Counted from the stretch's first letter, positions 29,551 through 39,535 are shown. The stretch is 64,000 bases of DNA from Bacillus mesophilus (GCF_011008845.1 NZ_JAAIWM010000002.1:496001-560000), one strand, 5' to 3'. Program-made: numbers and translations. The notes: generated from the letters alone by a model not told the origin.

Positions 29551-29902
29551 CCCTTTTATAGCTATTTTGATTAGCCTTTTACTATTATTTGGAACTTTCT
29601 TTATCCTTTCAACATCAATCGGCTTAATCCGATTACCTGATGTTTATACTCGTTCTCATGCTGCTTCCAAAGGAGCAACACTTGGAATAGCCAGTATCTT
29701 ATTAGGGGCTTTTCTCTACTTCTTATTTGCTCATGGAGAGCTCAGTACCTCATTATTATTAGGGATCATCTTTGTTTTACTCACATTGCCTGTGAGCGGA
29801 CATATGATCGCAAGAGCGGCTTATAATAGCGGAGTACCTTTATGGGATAAGAGTGTACAAAATGAACTTGATCAAAAGCAAAAAAGACGTGAAAAAGTAT
29901 AA
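29531..29902 (+). CDS. mrpG: Na+/H+ antiporter subunit MrpG
   Basis: Three-helix subunit of about 123 residues with the signature GLIRLPDVYTRSHAASKGATLG. The ATG at 29531 overlaps mrpF by 20 bases; a TTG two codons earlier (29525) is better spaced from AAGGGTG and may be the true start. Last gene of the operon, before a 13-pair bidirectional terminator. Confidence 0.95.
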   Translation: MTEISLNPFIAILISLLLLFGTFFILSTSIGLIRLPDVYTRSHAASKGATLGIASILLGAFLYFLFAHGELSTSLLLGIIFVLLTLPVSGHMIARAAYNSGVPLWDKSVQNELDQKQKRREKV

Positions 29903-29918
29903 CCATATAGATAGTGAA

Positions 29919-29948
29919 AATGCTCAGTGTAATTGTACACTGAGCATT
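29919..29948. terminator. Bidirectional terminator between mrpG and the LacI-type regulator
   Basis: Perfect 13-pair stem AATGCTCAGTGTA / TACACTGAGCATT with a four-base loop. The T-run is better on the minus strand (TTTTC). Confidence 0.9.
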
Positions 29949-29986
29949 GTTTGTAATACGTGTTATAAATACTTCCTGTACTCAAA

Positions 29987-31024
29987 CTATAAGTTCTGTT
30001 TATTTTCATAACAAGATTCTCGGATAACGAGGTTATGAGGGATCATAATTCGTTTAACCGGTTGATTTTGATTTTCAGTTTGATCAATTAAGCTTTTCGC
30101 CGCCTGATAACCAAGCTGGAAAATATTGATATCAACGGATGTAAGAGGGGGTCTTGAAATTTCCGTCAAAAGAACATTATTAAAGCCAACGACTGAAATA
30201 TCGTCCGGAACAGCCTTCCCCATCTCATCAAGCTTATTTAAAACGCCTAGTGCCATTAAATCATCCATAACCACAAGAGCAGTTGGTGGTTTTTCTAATG
30301 ATAGCAATTCGGTTATTGCTTCACGTCCGCCCTCTTTTAAAAATTCAACATGCTTTACATATTCATCCCGGTAGGGCAGATTATTACTTAAAATGGCATG
30401 TTTAAATCCCTGCAATCGATCAATGGTAACGACTAGATTAAGACTTCCTCCAACAAACGCCACTCTTTTATGACCTAGCTTTATTAGATACTCTGTCACA
30501 TCTATTGATGCTTGGACATTATCATTATCAACATATGTAATTTCCTTTTTATATTTATAAGGTTTCCCGATCACAACAAATGGAAAAGATTGATCTAATA
30601 AATAGTCAATTATTTTATCATTAAATCTTGAATAGAGAAGGATGATCCCATCGACCCTACGGCCTTGCACCATCTGGACGACACCATCAAAAATTTCTTC
30701 CAATGATTCTCCTGTTGATATGTGTAAAGAATACTTTTTCTCATGTGCACCCTTGCTGATACCACGAATTACTTCAGGAAAAAAGGGATTCTGTAAAGCC
30801 TTATCAGCGGAACTAGGCATAACTAGTCCAATCGATTGTGTTGAGTTACTCGCTAAGCTTCTAGCGATAAAGTTAGGATGATAACCCAATTCTTTCATGG
30901 CTTCTCTTACTCGCTCTTTGGTTTCACCACTAATATTAGGATGATCAGCAATAACTCTTGAAACAGTGGAAGGTGCTACGTTTGCAAGCTTTGCAACATC
31001 TTTAATTGTAATCGACAACAGCAC
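29987..31024 (-). CDS. LacI-family regulator, MalR-like
   Basis: Repressor of about 345 residues. The N-terminal helix-turn-helix ITIKDVAKLANVAPSTVSRV and the hinge helix PNFIARSLAS are canonical; a periplasmic-binding-protein-like sensor follows. I place the start at GTG 31022-31024 because GAGGA lies eight bases upstream; an upstream ATG would add 13 residues that are not LacI-like. It lies behind the amylase gene on the same strand, and two LacI-type palindromes flank the amylase start, so control of maltodextrin use is likely. The exact effector is inferred. Confidence 0.88.
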   Translation of the reverse strand: MLLSITIKDVAKLANVAPSTVSRVIADHPNISGETKERVREAMKELGYHPNFIARSLASNSTQSIGLVMPSSADKALQNPFFPEVIRGISKGAHEKKYSLHISTGESLEEIFDGVVQMVQGRRVDGIILLYSRFNDKIIDYLLDQSFPFVVIGKPYKYKKEITYVDNDNVQASIDVTEYLIKLGHKRVAFVGGSLNLVVTIDRLQGFKHAILSNNLPYRDEYVKHVEFLKEGGREAITELLSLEKPPTALVVMDDLMALGVLNKLDEMGKAVPDDISVVGFNNVLLTEISRPPLTSVDINIFQLGYQAAKSLIDQTENQNQPVKRIMIPHNLVIRESCYENKQNL

Positions 31025-31227
31025 CGTCACTTCCTCTCTTGTTGAATATAGATATATAAGCATAGAAACTAAATAGGGATCTTTTTATTGACTATTTAGA
31101 TCGAAATTATAAGTACCCATACATGTATAGTACTAATAGCCTTCTTATCCATTATAATGTTTATCCCGTTTATATTGTATGGTTATATTGTTTTTAAAGA
31201 TACTTTCATTAACTCTAAAAACTGATT

Positions 31228-31262
31228 AAAAGAAGCCCACTACTTATACTAGTAATGGGCCC
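31228..31262 (-). terminator. Terminator of the amylase gene
   Basis: Minus-strand stem GCCCATTACT / AGTAGTGGGC (one mismatch or G-T pair) followed by TTCTTTT, 7 bases past the stop codon. Confidence 0.8.
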
Positions 31263-31268
31263 TTCTCT

Positions 31269-34200
31269 TTAATTTTTAATAATTGTGTATTCGATTGTCT
31301 TTGTTGCTTTCGTAATTGCACCACCATCATTTTTAAAGACTGTAGATTTATTTTCTTCTGATGGTTGAATTTGAATTGTTACTTTGTTCTCACCCTGTGC
31401 TAATTGGAGACTATGAGAGAAACTCATATCATCATTTATTGATACTACCTGACCATTTATGGTAAGGACTCCTTCTTTAATTGCATTTCCTTTTATCGTA
31501 ATACTGTCAGAAGTCACAGATTGACCATCAGTATGACTTGTAATTACGACTGGCTGATCTATCCAACGAAGGATTTTATCCTGTATTACCATTTCATTTC
31601 CACCTTCGTTTGTCACGACAACTGAAAGATCCGTACCTTGTGCACCATACCCGTAATAGCTGATATCATCGTCATTAGGATTAAGCGGGGTGTGATCTGC
31701 TAATCCCTCCTGATCCCATGTACCGTTTTTCACGTATTTATAGGTCAGCACTTCACCTTCTTCTGCCTCAACTGTATATTCATAATCATTTGTTACAGCA
31801 CCTGCACGAGTCATCTGCCATGCACCTGTATTCCAGCCGTTCTTACTACCAGGAATAGTTATATATATACCCTGAGGTGTGTAAACTGGAGCATTTACTT
31901 TAAACGTGACCTTCACTGTCACAAGTTCAGGTGTCACTGAGACTTGATTTGATTTCACTTGATTTCCTGCCTGGTCATAGACATGGACTTCATACGAATA
32001 CGTTTTTCCATTTGTTACATTGATATCCTGATAAGATGCCCTTAATGGATCAAACAACATGTCAATAATTTCACCATCTCGGACAATAGCATACATATAA
32101 GGATCATTTGCCCCGTCTATCTGCCATGATAGATTTACTTGACCTGATTCCTGTACCGGTTGGTTCAACGATATTTTTTCAACAGGCTGAATTATATCAT
32201 CACCTTTTACATAGCTAACATTGAGTGCTTGACTAGTAACCCAATTACGGCCAAGATCAGTGGAGAAAGCAAAACGATATTCATAGCTTCCTTCTATAAG
32301 AGGAAGGAAATTTGCTTGATAGACATTAAATTCATCTTGTTGACTACTATAAATTGCTTTGTATGAAGTCCATGTGTCTGTACCTGGAGCTCTCACCTCT
32401 AGCTTTGCCATTAAGCCTTCCATCTCACCATTTTCGGTTTCTCCTTTAACAAAAATATTGGCTGAAATGGTTTGAGGACTTGAAAGATTAATCTCCCCTG
32501 AATCTAAAGCTGTCAATTGATCTATCTGATAAGTATCCAGTGTCAACTTTACATGAGGGATAACAGCTTCATTTGTTTCAACTTTTGTAGATTCATTTTG
32601 ATGTTGATCAAGAGCAACAATGGCAAAGTAATATTTACGTCCATTTTCAAGACCTTCAATTGTCATATGCGTTTCGGTTGTTTCTGCTACCTTTTGATAG
32701 AAAGCACCTTTTATAGTTGATTGGTAGATTGCATACTTTTTAGCATCGCCTTCCCACGATAGGGTTGCCGTGCGGCTTCCTTCCTCTGCACTTATATTTG
32801 TAACAGCTGATGGGCGTTTAAGTTTTTGACCTTTATCCGAAACAAGCATACGTCCACTCATAGCTGGTACGGTTATAGTTAGTGTTCCATCTTTTGACTT
32901 CACTTTATATTTTTTATTTAGCTGGTCAGTTAGTTGCACGCCGTTTATTAAAAGTTCTTTCACGTCTAATTCAATCGTTTTTTCTTCGTTACCTCTATTG
33001 GTAATAACAATACCAGTATTCTTTTTATCAGTACGCGAAAATGCTAGCACATCTCCATTTGCGTATATATGATTCAAATCTCCATAACTAAATAGCTTTT
33101 GATAGTTTTCACGTATGTTTCCTATTTTCTTATAATGATTGATTAGATTTTTATCTTCTTGGCCCCATGGGTATGTGCGACGTCCATCAGGGTCTTTGGA
33201 ACCTGTCATTCCCGCTTCATCACCATAATAAATGGTTGGTGCTCCGGCATACCCCATCTGAAGGATTGCAGCAAGCTTTAAGCGTTGAATTCCGAGTTCA
33301 TGATTATAGTTATTATCATACTCAGAGCGTTCAAAAGAATCTGTTCCATTTCCTAACATAAATGAAGCTCTAGATGTATCATGTGATCCCATTAAATTCA
33401 TCAATGCATAGAAGGCTTCTTTAGGATAATCCTCATAAATAGCATTGAGTTGATCCTCCGCTCCTTCAGCATTTCCATTCTTTAAGTAATCGATCATCGC
33501 CCCACGGAATCGGTAATTCATAACAGAATCATATAAATCACCAAGGAAGTATTCAGATGCATCATCCCAAATCTCACCTAGTATTAACGGATCATTCTTT
33601 TTACCAGTCTTCAATTCTTTACGGAATTCAAGCCAAAATTCTGGATCCACCTCATTTGCTACATCTAACCTCCAGCCAGATGCACCGCGGTCTAGCCAAG
33701 ATTTTGCAACAGAATCCTCTTCATACATTATATAATTTGCAAAGGATTCATTATTTAATTCTGATAGATAATCCACTTTATTGCCTGGTATCGATTTGAT
33801 CTCTGGCAGAGAGTCATAGCCCCACCAAGCTTGATATTTATATACACCCTCTACTTTTTCATTTTCAATATTAAACCAGTTATGAAAACCGTAAGAGCTA
33901 AAAGTCTGTCCTTACTTAATAAACTTTTCTTCTACCTGTTTCTTCGCAGTTTCTTCATTCGTACCGGCATTTACAAGGTCATACACAGCTGACCAATACT
34001 CATATGCGCCTACCGTATCGTACTTTCCATAACGATCAAAATAGATAGAATCATCGCCAACATGGTTAAATACACCATCTAATATTAAATGCATTTTTCG
34101 TTTCTTTAGCTCTTTTGTGAATGCTTTAAACTCTTTATGGCTTCCGAACATCGGGTCAACTGCTTTAAAATCTGCTGCATCATATTTATGATTGGAAGCT

Positions 34201-35603
34201 GCTTCTGCTATTGGGTTTAAGTAAAGAGTGTTTACACCAAGCGATTGGATATAATCTAGCTTTTTATGAATTCCAGTAAGATCACCACCATAAAAATCAT
34301 TAGCCCAAATTCCGTCCCCTGTATACCCCTCAGTTCCTACTTCACGAGGGTTGTCAGGTATTGCTCCCCACTCCTGAAATTCAATAGGTTCTTCTCCTCT
34401 AGCGTTTGCTTTTGCCTTGTCATTGCTTTTATTTCCATTGAAGAAACGGTCTGGGAATATTTGATACACGACAGCTTCCTTCATCCAATCCGGAGTTTTA
34501 TAAGCTGGGTCATATACAGTCAATTGAAATAAAGATGCGTTCTGATCGGATGCAGCCCCACTGCTTCCTTCACGAACGTCTTCACCATACTCCATTTGTC
34601 CTGCCCCATCACGGGCAATAAATTTATAACCGTAAACACCTTTATCTTTTGGTGTGAAACTCGCTTCCCAGAATTCTACTTCCTTACCATTTAGTTCGAG
34701 CCAACCTGCACTTTCCATATTAATCGTAACCGTATTTCCGGTATTATAATTCTTTAGTAGAACTCGAGCACTTGATAAGTCGCCTTTTTTGGATTGAAGA
34801 CGTAGCTTTACATCGTCTCCTGCCTTTACAGCACCAAACGGGAAGCGGTAGGCTGAATCCCAAGTGTTATGATATAGTTCGCCTCCTTGGACATTTCCAT
34901 CGGGAAGGCCCGGATCATAATTAGTATAAACAGCTTTTGTTTCGTGATTATAGTAAAAAGTGATGGTTGAGTCCTTTAATACATTCAATACCACGTTCTT
35001 TTCTGGATAGGAATGAGTCCAGTCTGTGCCCAGTACAATCTTAAACTCATACCTCCCCCTAGGAACGTTAGCTTCATATGTGAATACATTATCGAAATCA
35101 GGATCTTGAAGAATAGCTGTGGATTCTGATGGGGCCCATACTGCACCGGCATTAATTGCAGGTTGAATGTCTCCTACAATTCTAGGTTTCTGGCCGTCTG
35201 GAAGCTGGATTATTACTCTATGTGTAGTATCATCATAGATGAAGGTTACTTCTTGCTCATTCTCTAGTGTTAATTGATAATTGCTTCCACCAGGCTCTCC
35301 ATCTACACCATAGTTTTCGTCCCATGATTGGTTAATGGCTATTTTGTATTCATAGCTGCCAGCAGGCAAAGTTCCTGTTAATATGTATTTTCCGTTATCC
35401 TGTAATGTCATCTGTGTTGCTAAATCAGCAGGATTCCACTCTTTTGAATCACCTAATTCATCTTGTAGGGTACCTACTAATGTAACAATTCGGTCTTCAG
35501 CGAGTGCAGACTTAGGGTTTACAAAAGAAATTCCCGCAAACGTTTGCACAAAAAGAAAGATAAGAACTATTAAACTAACAATCTTTCTAGATTTACCTCT
35601 CAT
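31269..35603 (-). pseudogene. Secreted multidomain GH13 amylase/pullulanase split by one in-frame TAA
   Basis: A single frame of 1445 codons, with TAA at codon 564 (33912-33914). Residues 1-35 are a signal peptide. Two X25-like starch-binding modules follow (about 38-135 and 140-230), then an N-terminal accessory domain and the GH13 barrel from about 385. Catalytic region I (DGVFNHVGDD, near 508) is before the stop. Region II (GWRLDVANEV, near 641), III (GEIWDDA, near 676) and IV (GSHDTSR, near 739) are after it. Fibronectin III-like and CBM20-like modules make up the C-terminus. The frame is open on both sides and no other lesion was seen, so the loss is recent or an assembly error. Without readthrough neither part holds a full active site. 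Confidence 0.88.
35536..35547. promoter_or_regulatory. LacI-type operator inside the amylase signal-peptide codons
   Basis: Perfect palindrome GCAAACGTTTGC, identical to the one upstream at 35633 and centred 97 bases from it. It encodes part of V-Q-T-F-A in the signal peptide. Confidence 0.7.
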
Positions 35604-35632
35604 TGTTTCTCCTCCTATACAGTTAAATTAAC

Positions 35633-35644
35633 GCAAACGTTTGC
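35633..35644. promoter_or_regulatory. LacI-type operator upstream of the amylase gene
   Basis: Perfect palindrome GCAAACGTTTGC, 30 bases before the start codon. This is the form bound by maltose-type LacI-family repressors; the regulator at 29987-31024 is the obvious candidate. Confidence 0.75.
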
Positions 35645-35649
35645 ATAAA

Positions 35650-35663
35650 TGAAAACGCTTACT
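35650..35663. promoter_or_regulatory. Probable CcpA cre site
   Basis: TGAAAACGCTTACT matches the cre consensus TGWNANCGNTNWCA at 13 of 14 positions. It lies five bases from the upstream palindrome, so catabolite repression of the amylase gene is likely. Confidence 0.65.
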
Positions 35664-35761
35664 CAACTTCTATTATCTAACTTTCTGTATATTAAAAAAA
35701 TAGGTCTTTTGCTACTTTTTGGAAATGTTTTATTAGGACTAATTAGCTATTAGTAAAGATA

Positions 35762-35843
35762 AAGCGCCAAATCCTTAGATAATAGTGAGTAGATAATTTT
35801 CTTACACGATGTAAAAGAAAGAGATAATTAGTAATCCAACCCA
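35762..35843. repeat. Dispersed repeat family R3, copy 1
   Basis: Starts AAGCGCCAAATCCTTAGAT and continues to CGATGTAAAAGAAAGAGA and ATTAGTAATCCAACCC. It is similar over its whole length to 37203-37285. The remainder of the gap between the amylase gene and psd (35604-35904) holds only the operators and the psd terminator. Confidence 0.7.
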
Positions 35844-35875
35844 TTTTCTTAACAGTTATTTTTTTGTCATAAGTT

Positions 35876-35906
35876 AAAAAACCAGACCACTGAATGGGTC
35901 TGGTTT
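35876..35906 (-). terminator. Terminator of psd
   Basis: Minus-strand stem AAACCAGACC / GGTCTGGTTT followed by TTTTTT; it overlaps the psd stop codon. Confidence 0.9.
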
Positions 35907-36693
35907 AATTGTCTTCAGTTATTTTCCCTATTGGTTGTCCAACTTTCACTTCTTGTCCTACTTTTATTTCTTCTGATAAGGTAAACGTATTTTTTTCAAA
36001 CAATAATACTACCGTAGATCCAAAAGAGAAATACGCAATTTCTTCACCTTTTTCGATATGCTCGCCTTGATGTGTTAGATCAATACCGTTTACAAACATT
36101 GCGCCTACCTTTACTAACGCCATATGAGTATGATCACCTTGAATCTCTGTAATCACACGAAAGTTTTTGGAAAATGGACTTTTTCCATACAGAATTCCCC
36201 ACTGATTTACTGGATAGGAGGAGGTTCCTAGTGACCAGGAAGAGAGGATTTTACCAGAGATAGGAGTATGAATTCGATGATAATGGCTTGGACTTAAATA
36301 TATAATCACAAACTTACCTTCTACATATTTAGTGGCTACTTCCTTTTCACCAAGCATCTCCACAATAGAGTAGTCTTTTCCTTTTACCACAAAAGTTTGA
36401 TCTATCGTTATTTCACCTTGTTCTGCCAATACTCCGTCCACTGGAGAGATGATTGAATATGGATTAGTGTCAACTGTTCGCACAGTTGATTTTAATTTTC
36501 GTGTAAAAAGATCGTGAAGTGTATGATATTCAGAAATTGGTTTTTCCATTTCTTCTATGTTCAATTTATAGACCCTTGTAAACGATGGAATCAATACTTT
36601 GCTATATTTAGATCTTGTTAATCTTTCTAACCATTTTGATAGAAACGGCCTGTTTGTTAATTCAATAAGAGAACGATAAAAAAGTTTAATCAA
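35905..36693 (-). CDS. psd: Phosphatidylserine decarboxylase
   Basis: Pyruvoyl enzyme that makes phosphatidylethanolamine from phosphatidylserine. About 262 residues from TTG at 36691-36693, which has AGGAGG seven bases upstream; a longer open frame reaches 36765 but has no ribosome site. The self-cleavage motif FGST (YFSFGSTVVLLFEK) yields the alpha subunit with its N-terminal pyruvoyl group. The catalytic region SPVDGVL and HYHRIHTP are present. pssA, its usual partner, is not in the window. Flanked by R3 repeats on both sides. Confidence 0.95.
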   Translation of the reverse strand: MIKLFYRSLIELTNRPFLSKWLERLTRSKYSKVLIPSFTRVYKLNIEEMEKPISEYHTLHDLFTRKLKSTVRTVDTNPYSIISPVDGVLAEQGEITIDQTFVVKGKDYSIVEMLGEKEVATKYVEGKFVIIYLSPSHYHRIHTPISGKILSSWSLGTSSYPVNQWGILYGKSPFSKNFRVITEIQGDHTHMALVKVGAMFVNGIDLTHQGEHIEKGEEIAYFSFGSTVVLLFEKNTFTLSEEIKVGQEVKVGQPIGKITEDN

Positions 36694-36857
36694 GCTAATG
36701 CCTCCTGAACTAAATTTACTACTACTTAGATGATACAATGTAAGGTTTAAAATAACAAATACCATTTAAAAGGTTTCTAATACCCTCAAAAATGAGTAGT
36801 TTTCATAGAATTATGTAGAGGTGAGAGTTTCATTCATTTACACATAAGGAGATTGAT

Positions 36858-37190
36858 ATGGAGAGTTATTTAAAACAGTCACTTGAGGAATGGAAAGAAG
36901 AAATCGTTCAGTACTTAAATGAGGTGAATGAGGAGTACGAAAAGGTGAAGCGTGAGTTACATATTTATTCTTTTAAATATGGAATCACTAATCAAGTGAT
37001 TCAATCTACCTCTAACGAAGAAATTACTAAAGTGATTAAGCAAAGCTATCATAAACCCTTTGAAGAGAGATATACCCAATTAAAAGAAGAAATAAAAGAT
37101 TTAGAGGAACAGAGAAAAGTATTTCAAATGTTTGTAGATAAAATCGAAAAGGTTAGTCTACGTGAGGAAATTAAAACGATAAATTATTAG
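36858..37190 (+). CDS. Small coiled-coil protein of unknown function (110 aa)
   Basis: I do not recognise this gene. It encodes a soluble, highly charged helical protein; residues 5-35 and 75-105 have heptad-like patterns (LEEWKEEIVQYLNEVNEEYE and LKEEIKDLEEQRKVFQMFV), giving an antiparallel helical-hairpin look. There is no signal peptide, membrane segment or catalytic motif. AAGGAG seven bases before the ATG and a clear downstream terminator support that it is real. It lies divergent from psd. Confidence 0.75.
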   Translation: MESYLKQSLEEWKEEIVQYLNEVNEEYEKVKRELHIYSFKYGITNQVIQSTSNEEITKVIKQSYHKPFEERYTQLKEEIKDLEEQRKVFQMFVDKIEKVSLREEIKTINY

Positions 37191-37202
37191 AAAAACTTGA
37201 CT

Positions 37203-37285
37203 AGCGCCAAGTCCTTGGACGAAGGTGATTGCTTAGTTTTTCTTATGCGATGTAACAGAAGAGAAACAGTTAGTTATCCAAACCC
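37203..37285. repeat. Dispersed repeat family R3, copy 2
   Basis: Starts AGCGCCAAGTCCTTGGAC and continues to GCGATGTAACAGAAGAGA and TTAGTTATCCAAACCC. It aligns with 35762-35843 with few or no gaps. The two copies bracket psd and the coiled-coil gene. Confidence 0.7.
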
Positions 37286-37326
37286 TCTTATTAGTATTAA
37301 AATTTTTTATACTTTCCTAAAAGCCT

Positions 37327-37353
37327 AAAAAGAGACCAAATCGGTCTCTTTTT
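37327..37353. terminator. Terminator of the coiled-coil gene
   Basis: AAAAAGAGACC / GGTCTCTTTTT with a five-base loop; T-runs on both strands. Confidence 0.9.
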
Positions 37354-37390
37354 AATAAGCTGTTTTTCATACTTTGATGTTTTTTAATTT

Positions 37391-37716
37391 GTTCGTTTCA
37401 TTGCACTCCAAACACTTGCTTTCCGCGGGGAGGAAGTCGAGCCTCCTTACTAGAAAAGAGAAAGTGCCCCGATTAGCCCCGACAAGCAAATGTTCCTTCT
37501 AGAAAAAAAGGTGGTTTTCCCTTTTATTCTAGAAGGGTTATTTGACCTCGAGGGGCTGGGCACTGCAACTAGACAAGCTTCGCCTGTGGGGTCTCGACCT
37601 TTCCTCTATGTCCCGCGCTTGCACAGGATGTGCCGATCTCTACGTTTGCCACAGGACGTGGCAGGTTTTAGTAAAGGGTCCTTTATCAGTGTTTTCCGCT
37701 CCATTTCACTACTCTT
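37391..37716. repeat. Dispersed repeat family R2, interrupted by an R1 copy
   Basis: The left part (37391-37455) has CACTCCAAACACTTGC, TTTCCGCGGGGAGG and CGAGCCTCCTTA. The right part (37574-37716) has TGTGGGGTCTCGACC, TCCCGCG and TTTTCCGCTCCATTTCAC. This pattern resembles a repeat I associate with intergenic DNA in many Bacillaceae. An R1 element occupies the middle. A deleted remnant of R2 is at 59930. The gap 37191-37765 contains R3, a terminator and this nest, and no gene. Confidence 0.7.
37456..37573. repeat. Dispersed repeat family R1, copy C (nested in R2)
   Basis: Same orientation as copy A: GTGCCCCGATTAGCCCCGAC, AAGCAAATGTTCCTTCTAG, middle, TTCTAGAAGGGTTATTTG and CCTCGAGGGGCTGGGCAC. 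Flanked by CTAG at both ends. Confidence 0.88.
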
Positions 37717-37765
37717 AATATTCAAAAGAAACAATCTTAACAAAAAAGCTCTTAAATACTAATTC

Positions 37766-39535
37766 TTACTTTGTCATTTCTAAGAAATCATGTACATCCT
37801 GTACAGACAGAAGTAATGCTTTTTCCCAGAATTCGGGCTGTGTTAGATCAACGCCTAAATGCTTTTCTGCTAAATCCTCTACAGTCATACGGCCTGTATC
37901 TCTTAGTAGGGCAATATACTTCTCTTCAAAACCTTGTCCTTCTTCTAGAGCTTTTGCATAAATCCCTAATGAGAATAAGTAACCGAATGTATATGGGAAG
38001 TTATAAAAAGGTACTCCTGTTATATGGAAATGAAGCTTAGATGCCCAGAATGTTGGGTGATACGTATCTAGTGAATCTAAATAAGCTGTTTTTTGAGCAG
38101 TTTCCATTAGTTCATTCAGTCTTGACTGACTAACCATTCCTTGCTTTCTTTCTTCGTAGAAAGATGTTTCAAATAAAAACCTTGAATGGATATTCATATA
38201 TAGAGCTACACTACGTTGCACTTTATCTTCTAATAAGGCTAACTTCTCTTCCTCTGATGTAGCATTCTTAACTGCAGCATCTGCTACAATCATTTCAGCA
38301 AAAGTCGAAGCTGTTTCTGCCACGTTCATAGCATAGCGTTGGTTTAATGGCTCTAAATCATTCATTACGTGCTGGTGGAAAGCATGACCGAGCTCATGAG
38401 CTAATGTTGAAATATTAGAAGCTGTACCTGAGTATGTCATAAAGATTCGAGATTCTGCTTTTTCAGGGAAGCTTGTGCAGAAACCACCTGGTCTCTTTCC
38501 ATTTCGATCCTCTGCTTCAATCCAACGATCTTCAAAAGCCTTACGTGAAAAATCAGCCATTTTAGGTCCGAATTTTGCGAAGTTCTCTAAAATGAATTCT
38601 GCTCCCTCTTGGTATGAAACGGTGCTTGTAGAGGATGCAAGAGGTGCATCCAGATCATACCAACTAAGCTTCTCTAATCCAAGTAAGGAAGCCTTTTTTT
38701 GCAAGTATTCTGCAAATACTGGCTTGTACTTTTCAATAACATTCCACATTGTATCTAGCGTTTCTTGCTTCATTCTATTAATAAATAGTGGTTCTTTTAA
38801 TACTTCATCCCAACCACGATTTTTATAAGTCGTTAATCGGAATCCAGCAAGATGATTTAGTGTTTGAGAAATAAGATCTCCATCTTGTTCCCATGCTTTC
38901 TCCCAGTTTTCAAACACTGTTTTTCTAACATTGCGGTCAGGATTTGAAAACTTGTTAGCCGCCTGTCCAATTGATAACTGCTTTACTTCTCCATCCTCTT
39001 CAAATGGAATTGAAATTTTACCAGTAATCGTGTCATACATTTCAGACCATCCATGATAACCATCAACACCAAGTCCGAGAATTAAGGACTCCTGTTCTAC
39101 ACTTAACTTTTCCGCTGCACGCTCTTTACGTTCTTGTAGAATAAAACGTAATGATTGTTGATCTTCTTGATTTAAGAATGTATTCCAGTCTGTCTCATCC
39201 ACTGATAATAGAAATTGGTCAAACTTACCCAAAGCTGCTTGAAATTCTGCAGATAAGCTAGTTGTTTTTCCTCTTAGCTCTCCCGCTTTTTTATCTTTCA
39301 CATCTTGAGCCTGTAAACATGAAATAAAGGCACTAGCCTCCCTTACCTGATTCATGACTCTTTGAATTGTTGTAATCACAGCAGGTAATTCAGTAACCAC
39401 TTTTAAGGAATCTAACTGAGCATTTAGTACATCAAGATTTTGAGCTAATTCATTGAGGTATGCCTTGAATTCTGTTGATTCACTTCCACCATTAAAAAAC
39501 CTGTCTAAATCCCAAGTTAAAGAATATGTACTCAC
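37766..39535 (-). CDS. pepF: Oligoendopeptidase F, M3 family zinc metallopeptidase
   Basis: Cytosolic peptidase of 589 residues that cleaves oligopeptides. The zinc motif HELGH is at residues 380-384 (context TLAHELGHAFHQHV), with the third ligand Glu in the downstream helix NVAETASTFAEMIVAD. The N-terminal half is helical and matches PepF-type M3B enzymes. Transcribed alone; the short upstream region has a GGGGGT site. Physiological substrates are unknown. Confidence 0.93.
   Translation of the reverse strand: MSTYSLTWDLDRFFNGGSESTEFKAYLNELAQNLDVLNAQLDSLKVVTELPAVITTIQRVMNQVREASAFISCLQAQDVKDKKAGELRGKTTSLSAEFQAALGKFDQFLLSVDETDWNTFLNQEDQQSLRFILQERKERAAEKLSVEQESLILGLGVDGYHGWSEMYDTITGKISIPFEEDGEVKQLSIGQAANKFSNPDRNVRKTVFENWEKAWEQDGDLISQTLNHLAGFRLTTYKNRGWDEVLKEPLFINRMKQETLDTMWNVIEKYKPVFAEYLQKKASLLGLEKLSWYDLDAPLASSTSTVSYQEGAEFILENFAKFGPKMADFSRKAFEDRWIEAEDRNGKRPGGFCTSFPEKAESRIFMTYSGTASNISTLAHELGHAFHQHVMNDLEPLNQRYAMNVAETASTFAEMIVADAAVKNATSEEEKLALLEDKVQRSVALYMNIHSRFLFETSFYEERKQGMVSQSRLNELMETAQKTAYLDSLDTYHPTFWASKLHFHITGVPFYNFPYTFGYLFSLGIYAKALEEGQGFEEKYIALLRDTGRMTVEDLAEKHLGVDLTQPEFWEKALLLSVQDVHDFLEMTK

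Noticed and set aside
37490..37762. Plus-strand frame of 90 codons in the nested repeats
   Set aside because: It is made entirely of R1 and R2 repeat sequence and has no ribosome binding site; GC-rich repeat DNA has few stops.
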